Positions 54,629-64,000 of a stretch of 64,000 bases of DNA are shown here, piece by piece. Both the position numbers and the translations under genes were made by a program. Positions within the stretch are counted from its first letter, which is position 1, and each line of letters begins with the position of its first letter. The notes beneath the pieces were generated by a model. It made no database searches. It had not been told where the DNA came from and saw only the letters and a list, made by a program, of their open reading frames with translations. The DNA lies in contig OZ025890.1 of assembly GCA_964019415.1 (NCBI GenBank), positions 5,956,632 to 6,020,631 on the forward strand, written 5' to 3'. This DNA comes from Ianthella basta. Lineage: Eukaryota; Porifera; Demospongiae; Verongiida; Ianthellidae.

Positions 54629-54698
54629 GCAAGCACTGCACTGATGAGCCCCAGAAGGGCGAAACGGCTTCACTATTGAAGCCGTCTGCAGTTTTTGC
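54629..54698 (+). ncRNA. Hammerhead ribozyme, type I, copy 3
   Basis: Same sequence as copy 2, with predicted cleavage after C54686. The following spacer differs from the earlier ones by single bases (taggtgtggg; ccagtggc). Confidence 0.95.
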
Positions 54699-54778
54699 AT
54701 TGTGTGCGTGTAGGTGTGGGTGGGTAGGTGTGGGCGGGTGCTCCAGTGGCGAGTGCGTGTGACTGTGAATTTGCTTGA

Positions 54779-54833
54779 GCAAGCACTGCACTGATGAGCC
54801 CCAGAAGGGCGAAACGGCTTCACTATTGAAGCC
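54779..54833 (+). ncRNA. Hammerhead ribozyme copy 4, truncated
   Basis: The core, stem II and the 5' side of stem III are intact, but the copy breaks off after gaagcc at 54833. The cleavage triplet and the 3' strand of stem I are missing, so it cannot fold alone. A 20-bp minisatellite follows at once. Confidence 0.9.
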
Positions 54834-55197
54834 CTAATCTTGCCACATCTTGCCTCATCTTGCTATTTCTTGCCTCATCTTTGCAATATCTTGCCTCATC
54901 TTGCTATATCTTGCCTCATCTTGCCTCATCTTGCTTTATCTTGCTATATCTTGCCTCATCTTGCTATTTCTTGCCTCATCTTGCAATATCTTGACTCATC
55001 TTGCTATTTCTTGCCTCATCTGGCCTCATCTTGCTTAATCTTGCTATATCTTGCCTCGTCTTGCCTCATCTTGCTATTTCTTTCCTCATCTTGCAATATC
55101 TTGACTCATTTTGCCTCATTTGCCTCATCTTGCTTAATCTTGCTATATCTTGCCTCATCTTACCTAATCTTGCCACATCTTGCCTCATCTTGCTTGT
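54834..55197. repeat. Minisatellite (tcttgcctcatcttgctat-like) interrupting the ribozyme array
   Basis: About 18 copies of a 10/20-bp unit mixing atcttgcctc, atcttgctat and atcttgcaat. It begins inside stem III of ribozyme copy 4 and ends just before copy 5. Confidence 0.93.
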
Positions 55198-55227
55198 GCG
55201 TGTGACTGTGCATGCGTGTGACTGTGA

Positions 55228-55302
55228 ATTGGCTTGAGCACTGCACTGATGAGCCCCAGAAGGGCGAAACGGCTTCATTATTGAAGCCGTCTGCAGTTAC
55301 AG
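55228..55302 (+). ncRNA. Hammerhead ribozyme, type I, copy 5
   Basis: Core CTGATGA (55246-55252), GAAA, stem III CGGCTTCA/TGAAGCCG with loop TTAT, and predicted cleavage after C55291. Stem I pairs ACTGCA (55240-55245) with TGCAGT (55292-55297). The upstream stretch gtgtgactgtgaatt matches the end of the 150-bp unit. Confidence 0.93.
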
Positions 55303-55350
55303 CATTGTTTGCATGTATGTGTGGGTGGGTGGGTAGGTGTGGGCAAGAGT

Positions 55351-55973
55351 GAATGCATGCATGACTGCATACCAAGGCCATCAAGTATCAACTGCATGCA
55401 TGTGCATGTTCTCCACTTGCCTTATGACCACCTTCGGCCATATTGCATGCAAGATAAAATTATTATTATGATAGTGCGCGTGTGGTTGCGTATATGCTAT
55501 GTAAGGTGGCCTCGCATTGCTGCCAGCACGAGCCTTTGCAGACAAGGGAGCACCAGCATGTCGGAAGGGTAGAGGCAAGTGCCAGGAGTGTGGCCACTCC
55601 GCCAGATGACCTCCCCCTGGAGTGTAATGCGAACGAACGCCTCGTAACGATGACCTCGTCGTATGGGCGCCGTCAAATCGTCATCAAAACCGTCAAAACA
55701 CACAAAAAATAAGAGACAACTATCACACACGACTGCTAATCTAACCCCGAAGCCCTGTTCAAACCGCTGTCGGCGAGCTAGAGCCCTAACGCCCGATTTT
55801 CAGCCTGGACACGGGTCCAGGACAGAATGGGAGCGAAAACCGACATCACCGACGACAGATCTGCTGTTGAACCATCCAGACGCGCACAGAACACTGGAAA
55901 ACACACACGCATACCCACGCCTGGAAAACACACACGCATACCCACGCCCGACTCTTTTTTAAGACTGCCGCGA
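55351..55973. other. No recognised gene; short direct repeat
   Basis: A 76-codon plus-strand ORF at 55482-55712 and a 77-codon minus-strand ORF over the same bases resemble nothing I know. A 24-bp direct repeat around acacacgcatacccacgcc occurs at about 55897 and 55926. Confidence 0.45.
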
Positions 55974-56822
55974 CATGGGTGCAGCACCCATGTGACCCTT
56001 GACCCCGCTATACCTTATGTACAGGGACAAGGCAGACAGCCTTGTGCTGCACGGCGATGAAGCAGCCCAAGCGCCTAAACATCACACACCAAGACTGATC
56101 TCCTATGGCTATCCAATGAAGCTAATTTCGTGCAGAAGCCTTTCTGCGTTTACCGGGCAGGCGACGCCGATTTTGCAGAAGACGGGGGCTGCAGCCATTT
56201 ATGCGATTGCGCAATCCGGGAGCTGCAACAAAATACTATTCGACCGAGCAGCGCTTTTCCAAAGGTATGCAGCAAGCCGTATGTGCATAACATTAAATAT
56301 TACTGGTGAACACTCTCCTGTCCACCAGAGTCATGTGCTGTTGAATGTGAATGTGCATGTGCAAGCAAATATGCCGTGTTCAGTTTAATATATGGTAATA
56401 ATATATAGTATTATCCCTATCCTTTTTAATTTGTGCAGTGCTGCATTGGACCATGTGGTGTCCTAGTACCTATGGGTACGGTGCACTTAAATATTTATTG
56501 ATATTGATATTTATTGATATGCAAGCTACATTAATTACTCAAGCTGTTATATTAGATCAATTGCACTAATCAACAGGGACTCCTGCAGCTCATGCAAATA
56601 CCTCAGGTTAATATAGACCATTAGTGCAACAAATAATTAAATGATTTAAAGGGTTACACCAATTGCAAGAAGGTGCAGTGCGGTTGTGTGCATGCAATGA
56701 ATGGTGCAAGTCTCAATTAAATGTGTTCTATGACTCTCTTTGCTTCTCCATCACGTAGGACAATAAAACGGTTCCAGTCAGCTGCAGACCTGCAGATAAT
56801 GTCGGAGAGAGCTACAATACTA

Positions 56823-57118
<296 letters not shown>

Positions 57119-57129
57119 CACACACTCGC

Positions 57130-58265
57130 TCACAGACTGACTCGCTGACTCACTCACTCACGTGTGCAACATACCACACTTATACTCACGGATACAGTGC
57201 CTTTGCATTAGCAGTCCCTAACTGGATGGTTGTAATCGGTATGAGTAATCGATAATCGAGCTAGCGACTCTTTATGGCAGCTACAAGTCTAGTTCAAGCA
57301 GTGACAATGGGAACTAGGAAGAATGGCTAAAGCTCTCAACAGAACGACATCACTAGCTTGACTATCAGTTACCAATAGCTGATTTCAACCATTCAGTCAG
57401 GACAACCGGCCCTACTGTACACATACATTCACACACAATAGCTATACCTCGCTCAAGTGTGTGATGCCTATGTGACATCTCCTACACGCATACCCATATA
57501 TATGTATGTATGCACGTATGTATTGTATGTATGTAAGTATGCGCCATTTTAACATTGGTTTGGAAGTTGGAATTTGATCAAGAAGATGGCCGTCTCATCT
57601 CCTAGGCCAGGGTGAGCTCGTCGGTTTGCTCGCTGAAGCCCACCCTGCGAGCAACTAGGGACGCTATCAAGCTTCGAGGGAGTCACGGTGAGTCTGCGAT
57701 CGGCGTGCGTGCGTGTTGGGTGATACTAAGCTTCATCTGTGGCCTGATTGCTGCTAGGACTCCACCCCCTTGGAGACCTTTAGCTCTATTTTTCTTTACT
57801 GTTACATGCTGATCGTCGAGCTATACGTCCAATGCGTTTCTAGTAGTCTGCAAGTCATGCTCGACCAAATTGGACTGGATTGAAGCTTCGCGTGTGGACC
57901 ATGTTTGCGGGATCGTCGCACGCTGAGCCTATAGAATTGAGTCGTTCCTTGGTGGTGATGACATCTCAGATGTTGGTAGATGTTATATTCGTCGTCGTTG
58001 TTGAGATAGAATCGAGTCGCGCTGTACTGCAGTCGCTCAAACTTCGCCTTCTTTCAGCCAGCTCAGCATTTTCCAAGTATTAATTTATATGGGTTAGGTG
58101 GGCAGAAGCAGCATTAAGCTGCGTATTGTCTTGAATTTCTGCAAGTGCCGAGAGATCATTGCTAGCAATCTCTCTGAGCGGTGACGACGTTTCACAATTT
58201 ACCGTCGATGTGCAGGATGTCGACAAAGTTGCTGATTTTGCCCCTCCCCCCAATGCTTAAGGATG
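57130..58265. other. No recognised gene
   Basis: Interior of the inverted-repeat element after the second CA tract. Short ORFs (57612-57812, 57880-58083) and an ATG at 57587 followed by a stop after nine codons show no supported coding pattern. Confidence 0.45.
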
Positions 58266-58591
58266 GAGGGTCAAAGTTCGCATGGGTGCTGCACCCATGC
58301 TATCTTTAATACATTGCGTGACGTCACAGCCCAGGGGGCGGTGCTAAGGCACACGTGCTTAATTACCAAGACGACGAAGAAAATGGCCTCCGAGAAGCTG
58401 GTGCACGCTGCGTTTTTTTTTCCTGGCGCTCTGGAGGGTTTCCCAGGCATCGTGTCTTCGCTAAAGTAAGTGTGTACGCGCGCGCATGTTATGCTTTAGC
58501 GTGTAATGTTAGGGTTTGGTGGGTTAGGCGCTTTTCTCAAAGGGTTGTAGATAGTTTGGGGTTGCTGAACACGGGATAGCAAAGGGTCACG

Positions 58592-58766
58592 TTAGGGTTA
58601 GGGTTAGGATCAAGGGGTAGATAAAGGTTCAACACGGGTAAAGGTTTAACTAAAGGTTCCACAGTGGTAAAGGTTCAGCTAAAGATTCTCGATGGATGAA
58701 GGTTTGGCAAGCACGACCACAAGGTTAGGGTTAGGGTTAGGGTTAGGGTTAGGGTTAGGGTTAGGG
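58592..58766 (+). repeat. Interstitial telomere-like blocks next to the truncated recombinase
   Basis: A short ttaggg run at 58592-58607 and seven pure ttaggg units at 58723-58766. The second block ends 24 bp from the last exon of the truncated recombinase copy, inside what would be its next intron. Confidence 0.94.
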
Positions 58767-58790
58767 AGTGAAACGTTGACAGTTACTCAC

Positions 58791-60634
58791 CATTCAATCC
58801 ACTTGTTCTTTGCCTCCAGAGCTTGCCAGCTCTGCTGAGCTGTCGAATGCGCAGTTTGCTTGCGGAACTTTTCCCGCAGCCTGGCCAGAGTGATGTAAAG
58901 TTCCTCCTGCTTGTAGTTCTTAATGTGATCTTTGCAGTAGAGGTAGCGTAGGCCGTATTGGAGGTGGTCCACGTACTGGGCTATGGTGCTGCCTAGTATC
59001 CCTTTCTTCACTAGAGACTGGACAAACTGTTGGATCATCTCTTCACTCCTCAGACAGTCTAGTGTTGGTGTCTTGCCCAGGGTGTCTTTAACATAGGCCA
59101 GGAACACTGGAGGTGGACAGGCAGATGGGCATCAGTGAGCACCCACCCTAAGTTCTATCTGACAGTCATGATTCCCATTACAACAACTCCACGGCAAGGC
59201 ATTGTTAATTAAGAGTCAAGTATAATTACTGACAAATGAAAATCATTGCAGCCACACCCTCTCCCCATATGGAGGTGACTCACACAGAATGTGGAGGGAG
59301 ACCTTGTTCCATGTCACGAGACTGATGGCATCGCCCTCCCTCCGCAGACTGACAGGATCCACGTAGAAGCTTCTCATCTGCTCCATCCGACTCTCTAGGG
59401 CCGGGTACTGATGGACGTTCAGGTAGTTCCTTGCCCGTCCCCCCTTGTCTCGCCGCGGCATCTTAGGTGCTGGCTCATAGTCGTCGTCATCACTGTCTGA
59501 GGAGGGGCAGGGGGGAGAGGGCGAGTGTGTTGGTGGGCTAACTGGATCCAGTCTCGGTGGGTTAACTGGGTCCTGTCTTGCTGGGCTAACTGGATCCAGT
59601 CTCGGTGGGTTAACTGGGTCCTGTGTTGGTGGGCTAACTGGATCCTGTCTTGGTGGGTTAACTGGATCCTGTCTTGGTGGGATAGCTGGATCCAGTCTTG
59701 GTGGGTTAACTGGATCCTGTGTTGGTGGGCTAGCTGGATCCAGTCTCTGCGGGTTAACTGGATCCTGTGTTGGTGGGCTAGCTGGATCCAGTCTTTGCGG
59801 GTTAACTGGATCCTGTGTTGGTGGGATAGCTGGATCCTGCCTTGGTGGGCCAACTGGATCCTGTCTTAGTGGGCTGTCTGGATCCTGTCTGATTGGGTTA
59901 ACTGGATCCTGTGTTAGTGGGATAGCTGGATCCAGTCTTGGTGGGTTAACTGGATCCTGTCTTGGTGGGCTATCTGGATCCTGTCTTATTGTGTTAACTG
60001 GATCCTGTGTTGGTGGGCCAACTGGATCCTGTCTTGGTGGGATAGCTGGCTCCAGTGTTGGTGGGTTAACTGGATCCAGTGTTGGTGGGTTAACTGGATC
60101 CAGTGTTGGTGGGTTAACTGGATCCCGTCTTGGTGGGCTATCCGGTTCCTGTCTTGGTGGGACAGCTGGATCCTGTGTTGGTGGGCTATCCGGCTCCTGT
60201 CTTGGTGGGACAGCTGGATCCTGTGTTGGTGGGTTAGCTGGATCCTGTCCTGGTGGGATAACTGGCTCCGGTGTTGGTAGGATGGCAGTAGAGGCAACAC
60301 CTATTAGATGGATAGCAGTTTTGTAGTGAGTACCGCCGGCATGTGAATGATTGGTAGTGCAGTTGTCATGCCACCAACACTAGATCCAGTTAACCCAGTC
60401 AGCAAGCTGTCAAGAACTTTGTGAGGCATGGTTGGATTACCATTTACCTTTGGAGTGTTCTGCTGAGCTTTCTTCTGCATCCTTGCTCTGCTGTCTGCCA
60501 GGAGGACCTCCCTGTGCCCTGGTGGCTAAAGCAAAAGCAGCCCTCAACACCAGCTGCATCATTTCCTCTGGAGACTGGGCGTTGGACATGGTTGCCTTTG
60601 TCCTGGGTCTTAGACATGGATGTAGCACCTCCAC
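58791..60634 (-). pseudogene. Truncated paralogue of the tyrosine recombinase
   Basis: Three minus-strand exons (60634-60448, 60300-59284, 59106-58791) match the first four exons of the gene at 50598-53860, in the same order and with the same intron phases. Seen: exon 1 with VLRAAFALATRAQ (against KSAFALAAQ); a proline linker of 24-bp repeats (QDPVNPPR type) in place of TETGTEHPP; SDSDDDDYEPAPK; NYLNVHQYPALESRMEQMRS; and IAQYVDHLQYGLRYLY ending KNKWIEW. The linker and core segment are fused into one exon here. Nothing like the catalytic exons is found downstream; the sequence runs into TTAGGG repeats. No stop codon was noticed in the surviving exons, so recent loss or an unseen distant 3' part remains possible. 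Confidence 0.8.
59540..60290 (-). repeat. 24-bp coding repeat in the truncated recombinase linker
   Basis: About 31 units of 24 bp encode variants of QDPVNPPR/LDPASPPT on the minus strand. The plus-strand unit is ttaactggatcctgtcttgg plus tggg. Variation is concentrated at a few positions. Confidence 0.92.
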
Positions 60635-60779
60635 TTGCAGCCCCTTTTATAGCTGGGCCCTTGCCCCTCCCACAAGATGGCCCCTGCATGCCATGCTAGC
60701 CTTTGATGTCTGTGCCTGCAAGTGTGTGCCCTATCCACAGGCACCATATAAGGTTAGGGAAAGTGTCAACATATAGGTA

Positions 60780-61103
<324 letters not shown>

Positions 61104-61178
61104 CAGGGTACACTGCACTGATGAGACCCAAACAGGTCGAAACTATGGCATACTCATGCCATAGTCTGCAGTTCCCTG
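61104..61178 (+). ncRNA. Hammerhead ribozyme, type I, solitary copy
   Basis: Stem I ACTGCA (61112-61117), core CTGATGA (61118-61124), stem II GACC/GGTC, GAAA (61139-61142), stem III CTATGGCAT/ATGCCATAG with loop ACTC, then T and C, with cleavage expected after C61166, and TGCAGT (61167-61172). An outer CAGGG/CCCTG pair (61104-61108 with 61174-61178) extends stem I past an internal loop. Stem sequences differ from the array copies while pairing is kept. Confidence 0.94.
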
Positions 61179-61455
61179 CAATTGATGCCATATTTGAGCT
61201 TGGCGATTGTGCTTGTGCTTGTCTGATGCATTTGTGTGTGTGTGTGTGCGTGTGTGTGTGCACCTGTGAGTGTGTGTGCATGTCTCAGCGGTCTCTGTTC
61301 TCCTCATGCAGGATGCAAGATGTTCACCGAAGACCGTAGCCGTACACAATTGACACTGAGATGGGCCCTGAAGAGGCTCACCTTAATCCTCCCCAAGGGA
61401 GTGATAAGGTGGCGGGTGTGCGTTCACCGCGCAAGATGCATGCATCCAAGACATG

Positions 61456-62330
61456 CATCCATCATGCATGGAGTGATCCCTCTGGGCATGTGGGATGCAT
61501 GTGTCATGACATTGCACATGAGCCCATGTGTCCTCATGCATCATGCACATGGATCATGCCATGCACGTAGGGACATATTGGGGGTATATAGATGTAGATA
61601 CAGATGGGTGACGATCCCCTAAAACTCACCACCCCCTCACTCCTCGTGCATCCATCATGCATGGAGTGATCCCTCTGGGCATGTGGGATGCATGTGTCAT
61701 GACATTGCACATGAGCCCATGTGTCCTCATGCATCATGCACATGGATCATGCCATGCACGTAGGGACATATTGGGGGTATATAGATGTAGATACAGATGG
61801 GTGACAATCCCCTAAAACTCACCACCCCCTCACTCCTCGTGCATCCATCATGCATGGAGTGATCCCTCTGGGCATGTGGGATGCATGTGTCATGACATTG
61901 CACATGAGCCCATGTGTCCTCATGCATCATGCACATGGATCATGCCATGCACGTAGGGACATATTGGGGGTATGTAGATGTAGATACAGATGGGTGACGA
62001 TCCCCTAAAACTCACCACCCCCTCACTCCTCGTGCATCCATCATGCATGGAGTGATCCCTCTGGGCATGTGGGATGCATGTGTCATGACATTGCACATGA
62101 GCCCATGTGTCCTCATGCATCATGCACATGGATCATGCCATGCACGTAGGGACATATTGGGGGTATATAGATGTAGATACAGATGGGTGACAATCCCCTA
62201 AAACTCACCACCCCCTCTCTCCTCATGCACCCATCATGCACAAATGGATCCCTCTGGGCATGTGGGATGCATGTGTCATGACGTTGCACATGACCCATGC
62301 GTCATTGGGCGTAAATGGGCTGCAAATCTG
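61456..62330. repeat. 193-bp tandem satellite, about 4.5 copies
   Basis: The anchor catccatcatgcatggagtg recurs at 61456, 61649, 61842 and 62035, with a diverged fifth copy at about 62228. Copies are almost identical. Repeated 69-codon minus-strand ORFs are the same repeat seen in one frame. Confidence 0.95.
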
Positions 62331-62372
62331 CAGTTGAGGCTTGTGGGCGGGGCTAAGGTTAGGGACCTCTAT

Positions 62373-62707
62373 AATTCGGCCGGGGATGGCGGCAGGTTGG
62401 AGTTTTTGAAATATGCGCTGGAGCACGCAATGTCAAGTGTACCATACAAATTTTGCCTATTCAGATCCGACTTTGCCTGTACACTTTTGAAGGCCAAAAA
62501 TGCACCCTTACGCACATGAAGATAGGGGCTGCTACAAGCAGAACCTGGAGCAGTCCATCTTCCCATACATAAGGGTGCATTTTTGGCCTTCAAAAGTGTA
62601 CAAGCAAAGGCGGATCTGAATAGGCCAAATTTGCATGGTACACTTGACATTGCGTGCTCCAGCGCATATTTCAAAAAATCCAACCTGCCGCAATCCCCGG
62701 CCAAATT
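62373..62707. repeat. Long hairpin (foldback/MITE-like) with 147-149-bp arms
   Basis: The arm 62373-62521 is nearly the exact reverse complement of 62559-62707, with a 37-bp spacer. The ends read aattcggccgggg and its mirror ccccggccaaatt. Arms share tttgaaatatgcgctggagc and gaaggccaaaaatgcaccct. Any transcript would form a long, nearly perfect double-stranded stem. Confidence 0.93.
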
Positions 62708-64000
62708 ACTAATGCATCTCCAAGTGGAGGGGTAAGCAGGACATTGTATACTGGGAGGGGCTAGCAGGACAGGCTGGTACATTGCAATGTACATGTATTC
62801 CCAAGGTCATGCATGGGATCCATCGCATCGAAGATGCGTGATGACACATGGGGTCATGTGCAATGTCATGACACGTGTATCCATCATGCCCAGAGGGATT
62901 CATCTGTGCATGATGGATGCATCAGGAGTGATGGCCGGGTCTTGGTGAGGGGACTTGCCCTGGGGACCTACATGCAGCCATCCCTATTTCCACTTGCATT
63001 GCATGGTCCAATGGCTGGACGTGTCAAGATGCATGGCGAAAGGGCGTGGGGGTGGGTGGAGTTATAGTTGGGCTAGTTGTGCAAGAGCTGATATGTACTG
63101 CTGCTGGAGGACTTTCTAAAATTTTATATATTCTTTCACACATTTGCGCCCGGCCCACTTCAGAACAACCGCCGCCAGTTGGTTTGCATGGGGCATTGTC
63201 TCTGTCACCTGCTTACAGACTGGATGCAGGAAGGCAGACAGTGTCTAATGTTCATGTGTGATAGAATGCTAATGAGAAGCTCTAGATGGGGTGCCAATTA
63301 GCTAGCTAGGAATGCAATTAGATGGCTGTCCACATGAGCTATTCATGGGGTCCAACAGTGGCATTTGAACATACAGCATGGCAGTGCTGTCTATGTGGGA
63401 ACAACTGCCGCAAGTTTGTTTGGGGCATTGTCTTTGTCACCTGCTTGAAGACTGTATGCAGCTAATTAGAAGAAGGTGGACAGCATCGGGAAGGCATCAT
63501 GGCACATCTGACAATGTACCATTTCATGATACATCCATCCATCATGCATGGATGGATCCATCAATGCATCCCACATGCCCAGAGGGATCCATCTGTGCAT
63601 GTGGGATGCATCAGAAGTGATGACTGGAGGTTTGTGAGGGGGGTTTCCCCCGGCACCTGCTTACAGCCTATAAGCAGTGTATATACATGCATTGCCTTAA
63701 TATACATTTGTCACCCCAAGGTCATGGGATCCATCGCATCCAAGATGCATGATGACGCATGGGGTCAAGCACAGTGTCATGACATGGGCTTAGGGGAAGG
63801 GTATGCATGCAATCAGACATGCCCATGTACATAATTCTTCCTTGCATGGCATGCTCATGTGCATTCTCATGCATTGACTTCAATGCATGGAGCATGCACA
63901 TGGGCATGGACCAAACTCATTGTGGATGCATTCCATCGCATCCACCCATGTGCAATCATGTTGGGCATGCATCCATCATTCACAGATGGATCCATCCGCG
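62708..64000. repeat. Atgcatcc-rich degenerate repeats
   Basis: Segments recur in diverged form: gggatccatcgcatc at 62815 and 63727, and a block around ggcattgtctttgtcacctg at about 63190 and 63425. The run is related to the 193-bp satellite by its catgcat and gatccatc motifs. No gene is seen. Confidence 0.7.

Larger units (their letters stand above)
54321..54833 (+). repeat. 150-bp tandem array, each unit carrying a hammerhead ribozyme (retrozyme-like)
   Basis: Three full units and one truncated unit repeat at a strict 150-bp period, judged from the cleavage sites at 54386, 54536 and 54686. Each unit has a ribozyme followed by a GT-rich stretch (for example gtgtgcgtgtatgtgtgggt). Copies are nearly identical. 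Minus-strand ORFs of 143-162 codons here come from the 150-bp period being a multiple of three. Confidence 0.95.

Noticed and set aside
54303..54823. Minus-strand ORFs of 143-162 codons
   Set aside because: The 150-bp ribozyme repeat is divisible by three, so an open frame is simply copied; the sequence is explained by RNA structure.
55482..55730. Overlapping ORFs of 76 and 77 codons on opposite strands
   Set aside because: No similarity recognised, and neither has splice or start context that favours it.
58263..58469. Possible first exon of a plus-strand gene (ATG at 58384, donor-like gtaagt at 58467)
   Set aside because: A plausible start context and donor, but no further exon or similarity was found, and the stretch includes the right tip of the inverted-repeat element.

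Overview
The window is nuclear DNA from an invertebrate animal. It holds six multi-exon genes with short introns (mostly 50-400 bp), GT-AG junctions apart from one GC-AG, and proteins with clear animal relatives. TTAGGG blocks match the animal telomere repeat. The compact genes resemble those of an early-branching animal such as a sponge, but the species cannot be read from the sequence. I joined exons by hand; nearly every junction keeps reading frame and matches family motifs recalled from memory. No database search was run.

Left part (1-38.3 kb), gene-dense: a ZDHHC5/8-type palmitoyltransferase (-, runs off the left edge); MKS1, a ciliary transition-zone B9 protein (+, 486 aa); a BICDL/BICDR dynein adaptor (+); RAB35 (-, 208 aa); the bridge-like lipid-transfer protein BLTP2/KIAA0100 (+, about 2,230-2,250 aa in about 48 exons); and a nitric oxide synthase with an N-terminal PDZ domain (+, about 1,410 aa). 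Genes lie only 0.15-0.56 kb apart. ZDHHC/MKS1 and RAB35/BLTP2 are divergent pairs; BICDL/RAB35 are tail to tail. Many introns carry minisatellites or GT tracts that begin at or near the 5' splice site.

Right part (38.3-64 kb), repeat-rich: minisatellites, AT-rich islands, a 115-bp satellite, interstitial TTAGGG blocks, inverted-repeat elements and a 193-bp satellite. Two further items stand out. One is an intact seven-exon tyrosine-recombinase gene (736 aa, -) with a truncated paralogue 5 kb away. The other is a set of hammerhead self-cleaving ribozymes: a 150-bp tandem array with three full copies and one truncated copy, another copy beyond a minisatellite, and two solitary copies beside GT/CA microsatellites. 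The array has the layout of an animal retrozyme (a small non-coding retroelement that moves through circular RNA).

The six host genes share no single pathway. MKS1 serves cilia; RAB35, BICDL, BLTP2 and ZDHHC serve membrane traffic and lipid or protein modification; NOS makes nitric oxide. The recombinase genes and ribozyme repeats look like mobile or mobile-derived sequence concentrated in a possibly subtelomeric block.
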